From assembly GCA_021799915.1 (NCBI GenBank), contig JAJYZN010000159.1:1-6417 (forward strand): DNA of 6,417 nt, written 5' to 3'. Position 1 is the first letter of the stretch, and every line of letters begins with the position of its first letter. Positions 1 to 5,601 of this stretch are shown in pieces. The stretch comes from Actinomycetes bacterium (GTDB taxonomy: Bacteria; Actinomycetota; Acidimicrobiia; Acidimicrobiales; RAAP-2). The notes below the pieces were generated by a model, which searched no databases, had not been told where the DNA came from, and was given only the letters and a program-made list of their open reading frames with translations. The position numbers and the translations under genes were made by a program.

Positions 1-252
1 CGGCCACAAAGCAGAACCCGTGAGCCCCAGCCACGGCACGAGCGCCCGGCGCCCACACGGGGCGAAGCAGGGGGCGCATGGGGGCTCCGCCCAATGCTCC
101 CAACGCAGATCGGTCTCTGCGACGTGGAGGCCGAGGGCCTCGAGCTCGGCGACGAGGGAGCGCAATCGCTTGGCGGTGGCGCGCCACTCCTCGTAGTCGG
201 CATGCTGATCTGCGCTCAGGTGGCCAGTCCGACGCTCGGTGAGGCGCGTCAC
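1..252 (-). CDS. Hypothetical protein, N-terminal part (runs off the left edge)
   Basis: An open frame of 84 codons reads on the minus strand from a GTG at 252-250 to the window edge without a stop. Its third codon positions are strongly G/C, and the first 55 or so residues look like genuine protein. A charged, probably helical stretch with DYEEWRATAKRLRSL at about residues 19-33 continues through VAELEALGL to about residue 42 and ends in a Trp-rich LRWEHW segment (49-54). The remainder is Pro/Cys/Arg-rich and less convincing, so the true frame could end or shift there. I recognise no family. The start is uncertain: no clear Shine-Dalgarno precedes the GTG, and the frame stays open upstream toward the tRNA. 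The gene begins about 70 bases past the 3' end of the tRNA on the same strand, a position where integrated elements often start, but no integrase is visible. Confidence 0.35.
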   Translation of the reverse strand, partial: MTRLTERRTGHLSADQHADYEEWRATAKRLRSLVAELEALGLHVAETDLRWEHWAEPPCAPCFAPCGRRALVPWLGLTGSALWP

Positions 253-280
253 ACCCGGCTGGCACGATGACGACAGCTCG

Positions 281-313
281 AAACGTGAAGTGGGTCCCCG
301 CCAAAACGTGAAG
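281..313. repeat. Short direct repeat AAACGTGAAG, two copies
   Basis: AAACGTGAAG occurs at 281-290 and again at 304-313, 23 bases apart start to start, separated by a GC-rich spacer containing TGGGTCCCCGCC. It lies between the tRNA 3' end and the start of the partial minus-strand gene. Closely spaced short direct repeats of this kind occur at the ends of some insertion sequences, so it may be an element end or relic. Regulatory half-sites are an equally possible reading. No partner inverted repeat is visible in this window. Confidence 0.4.
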
Positions 314-322
314 ACCTCGGAG

Positions 323-395
323 TGGGGCTGGCAGGGATCGAACCTGCGACCGAGGGATTATGAGTCCCCTGCTCTGACCGCTGAGCTACAGCCCC
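323..395 (-). tRNA. tRNA with CAU anticodon, probably elongator tRNA-Met
   Basis: The minus strand folds into a complete 73-nt cloverleaf. The acceptor stem GGGGCTG (395-389) pairs with CAGCCCC (330-324). The D-arm is GCTC/GAGC. The anticodon stem GGGGA/TCCCT holds the loop CTCATAA, giving anticodon CAT at 362-360. The variable loop is 5 nt, and the T-arm GCAGG-TTCGATC-CCTGC is canonical. The discriminator base is A (323) and the next bases are CTC, so the 3' CCA is not encoded and must be added enzymatically. The CAU anticodon in this context fits elongator Met. The minor Ile tRNA, whose C34 is modified to lysidine by TilS, cannot be excluded from sequence alone. An initiator tRNA is unlikely because the first acceptor pair G1-C72 is matched and the anticodon stem lacks the three consecutive G-C pairs next to the loop. 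Confidence 0.93.
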
Positions 396-464
396 GTCCC
401 CCACGTTCTACCTCCTACCTCGCGGCCACTTCTCGATGCCTCCACCCTGCCCGACTTCGGCCTC

Positions 465-521
465 ACCGACACCGACACCGGCGACACCGGCACCGACGAC
501 GGCGACGGCACCGGCACCGAC
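465..521. repeat. Hexamer-type low-complexity repeat (ACCGAC/ACCGGC with GAC and GGC triplets)
   Basis: A 57-bp block is built only from ACCGAC, ACCGGC, GAC and GGC units. Read on the plus strand in one frame it gives a Thr-Asp-Gly run. That frame stays open from at least 396 to a TGA at 594-596 with strongly G/C third positions, but it has no ATG or GTG start ahead of the repeat. It is either a simple-sequence expansion in the leader of the secreted-protein gene or a fragment of an older coding region. No gene is called here. Confidence 0.6.
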
Positions 522-614
522 GCACCCAACGTGCACCGCCCGTGCCCGGTGGGCTACGTTCGCCGACGGATAGCTCGTAACCGCCGGCCGGGGTGAACCG
601 GCCAGACCACGCCC

Positions 615-623
615 GAGGGGGAG
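615..623 (+). promoter_or_regulatory. Ribosome binding site deciding the start of the secreted repeat protein
   Basis: A purine-rich GAGGGGGAG sits two bases before the ATG at 626, with its core GAGGGG about five bases away. It supports that ATG over the in-frame GTG at 593. The ATG is also where a classical signal peptide begins. Confidence 0.65.
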
Positions 624-625
624 CC

Positions 626-3136
626 ATGGCCCGTCGATCTCTGTTCGTCATCAGCCGGGGAGCGCTGGCCGCGCTGTTCGCCGGAGCGCTCGCCAGCGTG
701 GCTCTCGTCGCGCCACAAGCCGGTGCTGGTGCCGGTGCCGCCCAACCCAGGGCGACCCGAGCCAAGACCATCCAGCTCCCGAACCTCCGCCAGCCCTCTG
801 CCGGGGGTTACTGGGAGATGGCGTCCGACGGAGGGATCTTCAGCTTCGGTGCAGCCCAGTTCGCCGGGTCGATGGGCGGACAGCCGCTGAACGCCCCGGT
901 GGTGGGCGGCGCGGCGACGCCCTCGAGCAACGGGTACTGGGAGGTGGCATCCGACGGCGGGATCTTCTCCTTCGGCACAGCCCCCTTCGAGGGATCGATG
1001 GGCGGCCATCCGCTGAACCAGCCGGTGGTCGGGATGGCTGCCACCCCCGACGGCCAGGGCTACTGGGAGGTGGCCTCCGACGGGGGGATCTTCTCCTTCG
1101 GCGATGCCGGGTTCCGGGGCTCGATGGGGGGTCAGCCCCTGAACAAGCCCATCGTGGGCATGGCCGCCACCCCGGCCGGCAACGGCTACTGGGAGGTGGC
1201 CTCCGATGGCGGGATCTTCTCCTTCGGTGACGCGCCGTTCCAGGGCTCGATGGGTGGCAAGCCGCTGAACGCCCCGATCGTGGGCATGGCCGCCACCCCG
1301 ACAGGGAGCGGGTACTGGGAGGTGGCCTCCGACGGCGGGATCTTCTCCTTCGGCGCCGCGAAGTTCTTCGGGTCGATGGGTGGCAAGGCGCTGAACGCCC
1401 CGATCGTGGGCATGGCCGCCAGCCCGACAGGGGGCGGCTACACGCTCGTGGCCTCCGACGGCGGGACCTTCAACTTCGGAGCTGCCAACTTCTACGGCTC
1501 GATGGGCGGCAAGCCGCTCAACAAGCCGATCGTGGCCCTGTCGATGGTCGGGCCGACCACCGGTGGACAGGTGCTCCTGGTCGGCACATACGACGGCCAC
1601 ATGGGCCAGTACGCGACAATCCAGGCCGCCGTCACAGCCGCCAAGCCCGGCGACTGGATCCTGATCGCGCCTGGGGACTACAAGGCCGGCACGACACTGG
1701 CGACACCGCCTTCCAAGACACAGAAGAACGAGGGCTGGTACGGGGGGGTCACAATCACCACTCCCGACCTGCACATCCGGGGCATGACACGCAACACGAC
1801 CGTCGTGGACGGCACCAAGCCCGGGACGTCGACCTGCAGTAGCAAGCCCACAGCCCAGGAAGTGGGTTCGACAGTGACAGGTTCACCGATCGGGCGGAAC
1901 GGCATCCTGGTCTGGCAGGCCGACAACGTGAGCATCCAGAACCTCACCGTCTGCAACTTCTTGCATGTGGGGGGCACAAGCGGGAACGAGATCTGGTGGA
2001 ACGGCGGGGCGGGCTCGGGCACTATCGGCCTGGCCGGGTACTCGGGGAGCTACCTGACCGCCACCTCGACGTTCTTCGGCACAGTGAGCGGACACAAGGC
2101 CTTCGGCAACTACGGCATCTTCGACTCCACCTCCGCCGGTCCTGGGGTCTGGAACCAGATCTACGCCAACAACTTCGACGACTCGGGCATGTACGTGGGC
2201 GCCTGCCAGCAGGCCTGCGACGCCTGGATCCACAACGCCTGGATGGAGAACAGCGCCCTCGGCTACTCGGGGACGAACTCGGGGGGGATCTTCGTGATCG
2301 ACCACTCCCAGTTCGACAACAACGAGGACGGGTTCGACACCAATACCCAGAGCGTTGGCGACCCGCCGCCGCCCCAGAACGGCACTTGCCCGGACGGGGG
2401 CGTGAGCGCATTCACGCACACCACATCGTGCTGGGTATTCATGGACAACTACGACCACAACAACAACAACCCCACAGCCCCCGGGTTCGGCGCCGTGGCG
2501 CAGCCGACCGGTACCGGGATGACCGTGTCGGGGGCCACCCACGACACGATCATGGACAACCGGTTCGCCACAAACGGCGCCTGGGGCACGCTCTTCGTCC
2601 CTTACCCCGACACCTCGCCGGGCGCACCGGGGGTGTGCACAGGTTCGGGCGGCATCAAAGTGGCCCTGCTGACAACAACGTGCGTCTACGACCCGAAATC
2701 TGATGCCTTGGTGAACAACACCTACACCCACAACGGCTTCTTCGGGAACCCGACGAACGGGGACTACGGGCAGATCACCTTCTTCGGCACAGAGCCGCAG
2801 AACTGCTACTCGGGGAACGTGACCACAAACGGGAGCCCGGCTTCGAGCACCCCGGCGACACTGGAGAAGAACCAGCCGACGTGCGGTCCGATCACCAAGG
2901 CCGGCACAACCGGCGGGGCGCTCGGCACATCGAGCTCGCTGATCAACCAGGTCCTGTGCGACACCGGCTTCGCCGGAGCCTTCGGCCAGACGTGCACACC
3001 GACGAAGGACAAGTACCCGACCCCGTCGAAGAGCGCTCCGGTCCTCACCCCCATCCCCTCGACACTGCCGACCATGCCCAACCCGTGCCAGGGAGTGCCC
3101 CAGAACGCCTGGTGCCCCGCGGGCAAGCCGACCTGA
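626..3136 (+). CDS. Exported protein with six 42-residue repeats and a parallel beta-helix domain
   Basis: This is an 836-residue protein. Residues 1 to about 36 form a signal peptide: MARR, a hydrophobic core, then an Ala/Gly-rich end. Residues 61-312 are six tandem repeats of exactly 42 residues, consensus GYWEVASDGGIFSFG, then a variable pair, F.GSMGG.PLN.PIVGMAATP. The sixth copy has diverged. From about 328, YATIQAAVTAAKPGDW followed by ILIAPGDY resembles the entry strand of a pectate-lyase-like right-handed beta-helix. Later coils carry Asn-rich turns such as DNVSIQNLTVCNF (433-445), DNNEDGFDT (564-572), DTIMDNRFATN (640-650) and NNTYTHNGFF (697-706). Fourteen cysteines all lie after residue 400, consistent with disulfides outside the cell. 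The C-terminus is Pro-rich with no anchor motif. The repeats probably form a beta-rich binding module, and the helix could bind or cleave polysaccharide, but no catalytic residues are identified. An in-frame GTG at 593 would add 11 residues before the signal peptide and is less likely. Confidence 0.9.
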   Translation: MARRSLFVISRGALAALFAGALASVALVAPQAGAGAGAAQPRATRAKTIQLPNLRQPSAGGYWEMASDGGIFSFGAAQFAGSMGGQPLNAPVVGGAATPSSNGYWEVASDGGIFSFGTAPFEGSMGGHPLNQPVVGMAATPDGQGYWEVASDGGIFSFGDAGFRGSMGGQPLNKPIVGMAATPAGNGYWEVASDGGIFSFGDAPFQGSMGGKPLNAPIVGMAATPTGSGYWEVASDGGIFSFGAAKFFGSMGGKALNAPIVGMAASPTGGGYTLVASDGGTFNFGAANFYGSMGGKPLNKPIVALSMVGPTTGGQVLLVGTYDGHMGQYATIQAAVTAAKPGDWILIAPGDYKAGTTLATPPSKTQKNEGWYGGVTITTPDLHIRGMTRNTTVVDGTKPGTSTCSSKPTAQEVGSTVTGSPIGRNGILVWQADNVSIQNLTVCNFLHVGGTSGNEIWWNGGAGSGTIGLAGYSGSYLTATSTFFGTVSGHKAFGNYGIFDSTSAGPGVWNQIYANNFDDSGMYVGACQQACDAWIHNAWMENSALGYSGTNSGGIFVIDHSQFDNNEDGFDTNTQSVGDPPPPQNGTCPDGGVSAFTHTTSCWVFMDNYDHNNNNPTAPGFGAVAQPTGTGMTVSGATHDTIMDNRFATNGAWGTLFVPYPDTSPGAPGVCTGSGGIKVALLTTTCVYDPKSDALVNNTYTHNGFFGNPTNGDYGQITFFGTEPQNCYSGNVTTNGSPASSTPATLEKNQPTCGPITKAGTTGGALGTSSSLINQVLCDTGFAGAFGQTCTPTKDKYPTPSKSAPVLTPIPSTLPTMPNPCQGVPQNAWCPAGKPT
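806..1561 (+). repeat. Six tandem 126-bp coding repeats
   Basis: Six units of exactly 126 bp start at 806, 932, 1058, 1184, 1310 and 1436. Conservation extends to the DNA: the block reading GAGGTGGCCTCCGACGG is nearly invariant in units 2-5. The ends of units 4 and 5 share a stretch of about 40 bases (near 1267-1308 and 1393-1434) with only an occasional mismatch. This suggests recent unit duplication or gene conversion, so copy number may vary between strains. Unit 6 has lost the Trp (GYTLVASDGGTFNFG) and caps the array. Confidence 0.9.
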
Positions 3137-3140
3137 TCTC

Positions 3141-3575
3141 TCAGACCCGTCCCCCCGGCCGTTCGGCGGGTGCGGGGGGACGGCGGCAGGCGGGCGTGCC
3201 CCCGGGGAGGCGGTGGCGGGTTCTGGCGACGAGCCGGTAGACCCCGGCACCCACCCATCGGGCCGGCACGAAGTGGAGGAGCCGCCCGAGGATCCCCCAC
3301 ATCCCGCCGGCGGCCTCCAACGAGCGTGCCAGCGCCATGTGCCCGCGCCAGCAACGCCCGTCGGGGTCGATCCACCAAGCGGCGGCGGCGGCCTGGGCCG
3401 GCGTGAGGCCGAGGCCGGCCAGCCCGGCGGCCCCGAGCCCCTGGGCAGTCACGGCTCGGGCCGCACCTTCGCCCTCGGGCCAGCGCCGGGCGATCCACGT
3501 GGCACACGAGGTGCAGAAGGCGCAGTCGCCGTCGAAGACGAGGAGCGGCGGTCTCTCGGGTGCCGGTGCCACCAC
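3141..3575 (-). CDS. DCC-family (DUF393) thiol-disulfide oxidoreductase-like protein
   Basis: This 144-residue protein has the family hallmark near its N-terminus: LLVFDGDCAFCTSC, with the DxDCxxC-type motif at residues 15-21 and the CxxC cysteines at 18 and 21. The family's C-terminal pattern is also present: WWIDPDGRCWRGHMA (67-81), a helix ending LLHFVPARWVG (99-109), then YRLVARTRHRLPGGTPAC (113-130). The family is small (about 110-150 residues), thioredoxin-like and poorly characterised; a redox role is inferred from the CxxC. The start is taken as GTG at 3575-3573, just before the conserved region; a second GTG follows directly at 3572-3570. No good Shine-Dalgarno is visible. The gene converges on the secreted-protein gene with four bases between stops and diverges from the thioesterase. 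Confidence 0.82.
   Translation of the reverse strand: MVAPAPERPPLLVFDGDCAFCTSCATWIARRWPEGEGAARAVTAQGLGAAGLAGLGLTPAQAAAAAWWIDPDGRCWRGHMALARSLEAAGGMWGILGRLLHFVPARWVGAGVYRLVARTRHRLPGGTPACRRPPAPAERPGGRV
3147..3183. terminator. Strong GC hairpin at the convergent gene junction
   Basis: CCGTCCCCCCG (3147-3157) and CGGGGGGACGG (3173-3183) are perfect inverted complements. They form an 11-bp stem with a 15-base loop that begins 11 bases after the stop of the plus-strand secreted-protein gene. No T-tract follows in either direction, so this is not a classical intrinsic terminator. Strong stems without U-tails have been proposed as terminators in high-GC actinobacteria. The hairpin lies inside the last codons of the minus-strand DCC gene, so it could serve only the plus strand cleanly. 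Confidence 0.45.
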
Positions 3576-3662
3576 GCCGATGGTATCGGTGCTCGAACAT
3601 TCAGTCGTGGGGACGTCCGCGGGGCGTCCTTGGGCAGGAGCGTGGCCGGTAGGCTCCCCGGG
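3576..3662. promoter_or_regulatory. Divergent promoter region between the DCC gene and the thioesterase gene
   Basis: This 87-bp gap must hold the promoters of both flanking genes unless they start further away. On the plus strand TAGGCT (3650-3655) fits the actinobacterial -10 pattern TANNNT and stands seven bases before the ATG at 3663, the spacing expected for a leaderless transcript. On the minus strand TACCAT (complement of 3580-3585) lies just before the GTG pair at 3575-3570, again compatible with a leaderless or very short 5' end. No convincing -35 boxes are seen, so these are candidates only. Confidence 0.25.
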
Positions 3663-4085
3663 ATGCACGACGCGACCCCCGACCCGATCGACTTCGACGC
3701 CATCAGCCGGCACACGGTGGGGTCGGTGCTCGGCATCGAGACGGTCGAAGCCACTGCCGATCGGGTGGTCCTGCAGGTGCCGGTCACCTGGAAGGTCCAC
3801 CAGCCCTACGGGATCCTCCACGGTGGGGTGTCGGCCCTCTTGGCGGAGTCGGCGGCCAGCTACGGCGGAGCCCTTTCGGCCCCGCCCGGGAAGCAGGTCG
3901 TCGGGATCGAGCTGAATGCCAGCCACCTCCGGCCCATGCGGGAGGGGGTGCTCACCGCCACGGCGACGCCGGTCCGCCGAGGTCGGACCGTCCAGGTCTG
4001 GGACATCGCCTTGACCGCCGACGACGGTCGGGACGTGTGCCGGGCTCGGTGCACCCTGGCGGTCGTCGACGCCGTCCCCGCCTAG
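3663..4085 (+). CDS. Hotdog-fold acyl-CoA thioesterase, MenI/YdiI/PaaI type
   Basis: This 140-residue cytoplasmic protein is the normal length for a single hotdog domain. The diagnostic segment VHQPYGILHGGVSALLAES (45-63) closely parallels E. coli YdiI/MenI, whose catalytic Gln, His and Glu match Gln47, His53 and Glu62 here by position. The C-terminal half alternates strands as expected (VVGIELNASHLRP, 79-91; GRTVQVWDIALT, 107-118). Members hydrolyse acyl-CoA thioesters: 1,4-dihydroxy-2-naphthoyl-CoA in menaquinone synthesis (MenI), phenylacetyl-CoA breakdown products (PaaI), or other aryl/acyl-CoAs. The substrate cannot be read from sequence, and no men or paa genes are in view. The ATG at 3663 is chosen because it begins just before the conserved domain. 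It has only a weak ribosome site but a TANNNT box seven bases upstream. The start is less certain than the family. Confidence 0.88.
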   Translation: MHDATPDPIDFDAISRHTVGSVLGIETVEATADRVVLQVPVTWKVHQPYGILHGGVSALLAESAASYGGALSAPPGKQVVGIELNASHLRPMREGVLTATATPVRRGRTVQVWDIALTADDGRDVCRARCTLAVVDAVPA

Positions 4086-4263
4086 CTCCCGGCCGCCCGA
4101 CGCCCCCCCACCACGCCGCCCTGGTGGTACCGCCCGGAGCGTGTGACGACGCTCTCGCTCCCGGCGCGGACGGAAAAAGTCGCCGGCCACCGGCTGCTTG
4201 GATAGCATGGGCTCATGCCACCGGTGCGACCCATCGGCGATCTCGGGTCGCTCGGGAGGTGTT

Positions 4264-4287
4264 CCCCCCACCAAGATGGGGGGTTTT
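4264..4287 (+). terminator. Intrinsic terminator or attenuator hairpin
   Basis: CCCCCCA (4264-4270) pairs perfectly with TGGGGGG (4277-4283) around a six-base loop, and TTTT (4284-4287) follows at once. This is the only place in the window with a GC stem plus T-tail on the plus strand. It lies about 180 bases after the thioesterase stop and about 120 before the thiolase start. It therefore either ends the thioesterase transcript or, if a promoter lies upstream of it, could attenuate transcription into the thiolase. Confidence 0.6.
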
Positions 4288-4298
4288 CCCAGTTCAGA

Positions 4299-4347
4299 GT
4301 GGTACTACTAAGTGTACTACCAGAGGTAGTACTGCAGGTAGTACCAC
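4299..4347. promoter_or_regulatory. Four-site phased palindrome (GTACTAC x2, GTAGTAC x2), candidate operator
   Basis: Two GTACTAC copies (4302-4308, 4314-4320) are followed by two copies of its reverse complement GTAGTAC (4326-4332, 4338-4344). All four begin exactly 12 bases apart. The outer arms extend to GTGGTACTAC and GTAGTACCAC, giving a 49-bp imperfect palindrome centred on 4323. The symmetry and A/T content stand out against the surrounding GC-rich DNA. It lies 62 bases before the thiolase ATG, where a repressor operator or activator site would be expected. A regulator binding as two dimers (for example TetR- or MarR-like, common next to acyl-CoA genes) is a reasonable guess, but no regulator gene is in the window. 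An RNA stem-loop is the alternative. Confidence 0.6.
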
Positions 4348-4396
4348 AGGGCACGAGTGGCGCGTTCTGGCCCTCTGGCCCACACGCCGAACCGAC

Positions 4397-4401
4397 GGAG
4401 G
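4397..4401 (+). promoter_or_regulatory. Shine-Dalgarno of the thiolase gene
   Basis: GGAGG lies seven bases before the ATG at 4409, an ideal spacing. It fixes that start in a frame that is open for a further 372 bases upstream. Confidence 0.85.
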
Positions 4402-4408
4402 TAGCGGC

Positions 4409-5596
4409 ATGACCAGTGGAGCGGTGGCCGTCCTCGGGACCGGGATGACCGACATGAGCCGGCGGGACCTCTCTCCCGAGGCGATGGCCTACCAAGCCGT
4501 GCACGAGGCATTGCGTGACAGCGGTGTCGTTCCGGCACGGCTCTCGCTGGTGGTCGCCAGCAACGCCATGGGCGGGCGCCTCTGTGACCAGGGGTGCATC
4601 CGGGGCCAGTCCTGGCTCCGCAAGGCCGGGCTGGGCGACGTCCCGGTCGTGAACGTGGACAACTCGTGCGCCGGGGGAACCTCGGCGATGCACCTCGGCG
4701 TGTTGGCGGCCAGGTCCGGCGCAGGACCCGTCCTGGTGGTGGGGACCGAGAAGATGTGGACCGGCGACCGGGCGGGCACGCTGGCCGGCATCGAGGACGG
4801 CCTCCCGGCCGACTACCGGGCCGACATGCACGCCCGGTTCCGCCCGGACGAGAACCCGGCCGGGAGCATCCTCATGGGTCTGAACGACTTCTGGGCTCGC
4901 CAGTACATGGAAGAGCGGGGCGGGACGATCGAGCAGGTGGCCGCGGCCGCCGTGAAGGCCCGGGCCAACGCCAGCCGGAACCCTCTGGCCCAGGTGCAGC
5001 AGGCAGTGACCATGGACGAGGTGCTCACCTCCCCCCAGGTGGCCGGGGTGCTCACCCGGCTCATGTGCAGCTCGTTCACCGACGGGAGCGCGGCCATGGT
5101 CCTGACCGGCGACGGCGCGGCCCCGTCCGGCGCGCCGCGTATCATCGGTTCCGTTGGGCGATCGGGGAACGGGGAGATGGACTATCACGACCGGCTGGCC
5201 CGTACGGCCGAGGCCGCCTGGGAGGAATTCGGCTGCGGCCCCGAGGAGTTCGATCTGGTCGAGCTGCACGACGCCACCAGCGCCGAAGAGCTCTACTCCC
5301 TCGAGTCTCTCGGGATCTTCGCTCCCGGGCGCGCCGGACCGGCCACGTGGGCCGGGGACACGGCCATCGGAGGCAAGGGTCCGGCGGTGAACCCGAGTGG
5401 GGGCCTGGTCGGCCGGGGGCACCCTCTCGGGGCCACGGGGATCGCCCAGATGATCGAGCTGGTCTCCCACCTGAAGGGTCGGGCCGGGGCCCGCCAGGTC
5501 GACGGCGCCCGTCTGGGCGTGGCCGTGAACACCGGCGGGGTGATCGAAGGCGATGCCGCGTACGTCGGCATCCACGCCGTCGTGGCCGGGAGCTGA
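4409..5596 (+). CDS. Thiolase-superfamily protein (acetyl-CoA acetyltransferase / SCP-x type)
   Basis: This 395-residue protein has the length and motif order of a thiolase. The nucleophile Cys87 sits in NVDNSCAGGTSAMHLG (82-97), with a CoA-enzyme His287 in ELHDATSAEEL (285-295) and His338 in GRGHPLGATG (335-344). The usual second catalytic cysteine near the C-terminus (CxGGG in classical thiolases) is absent: VNTGGVIEGDAA (373-384) has Asn-Thr-Gly-Gly instead. This is a feature of the SCP-x-like and other divergent groups. Classical thiolases cleave or condense 3-ketoacyl-CoA; SCP-x relatives act on branched or sterol side-chain acyl-CoAs, often with a small DUF35 partner, which is not seen here. 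The substrate is unknown. The start is set by GGAGG at 4397-4401. The next gene begins five bases after the stop, so the two are probably co-transcribed and translationally coupled. Likely control is from the palindrome at 4299-4347. Confidence 0.9.
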   Translation: MTSGAVAVLGTGMTDMSRRDLSPEAMAYQAVHEALRDSGVVPARLSLVVASNAMGGRLCDQGCIRGQSWLRKAGLGDVPVVNVDNSCAGGTSAMHLGVLAARSGAGPVLVVGTEKMWTGDRAGTLAGIEDGLPADYRADMHARFRPDENPAGSILMGLNDFWARQYMEERGGTIEQVAAAAVKARANASRNPLAQVQQAVTMDEVLTSPQVAGVLTRLMCSSFTDGSAAMVLTGDGAAPSGAPRIIGSVGRSGNGEMDYHDRLARTAEAAWEEFGCGPEEFDLVELHDATSAEELYSLESLGIFAPGRAGPATWAGDTAIGGKGPAVNPSGGLVGRGHPLGATGIAQMIELVSHLKGRAGARQVDGARLGVAVNTGGVIEGDAAYVGIHAVVAGS

Positions 5597-5601
5597 GCGC
5601 G

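Larger units (their letters stand above)
4086..4408. other. 323-bp gene-free regulatory region ahead of the thiolase-fabH operon
   Basis: No convincing gene lies here. The first part is GC-rich and includes a 6-bp stem CCACCA (4108-4113)/TGGTGG (4122-4127) without a T-tail, soon after the thioesterase stop. TAGCAT (4203-4208) is a possible -10 box with an ATG six bases beyond it. The second part is richer in A/T and holds the terminator-like hairpin at 4264-4287 and the phased GTACTAC palindrome at 4299-4347. The thiolase Shine-Dalgarno ends the region. The order suggests end of one transcript, then the control region of the next. Confidence 0.7.

Noticed and set aside
465..521. CRISPR-like repeat
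   Set aside because: The units are contiguous hexamers and triplets with no spacers.
806..1561. WD40 or NHL propeller repeats
   Set aside because: The length (42 residues) and a Trp per unit are suggestive, but the WD40 GH...WD pattern and the NHL signature are absent. Only a generic beta-rich repeat is claimed.
554..1774. Long open frames on the minus strand across the repeat array
   Set aside because: They are antisense shadows created by the GC-rich periodic repeat. The plus strand has the signal peptide, ribosome site and meaningful repeats.
1883..3250. 455-codon open minus-strand frame under the beta-helix region
   Set aside because: Its composition is dominated by Arg, Val, Gly and Ala with no motif, as expected for the antisense of a high-GC gene.
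3213..3662. Upstream extension of the thioesterase frame
   Set aside because: It runs antisense across the DCC gene. The hotdog domain begins just after the ATG at 3663, and family members are about 140 residues.
3576..4274. Upstream extension of the DCC-protein frame on the minus strand
   Set aside because: It is antisense to the thioesterase and unlike any DUF393 protein, which starts shortly before the DGDC motif.
4037..4408. Upstream extension of the thiolase frame
   Set aside because: It would cover the terminator hairpin and palindrome. The ideal GGAGG before 4409 and the thiolase N-terminal pattern VAVLGTGMTDM fix the later start.
4082..5575. 497-codon open minus-strand frame under the thiolase
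   Set aside because: It is an antisense shadow: the plus strand carries all thiolase motifs and the ribosome site.
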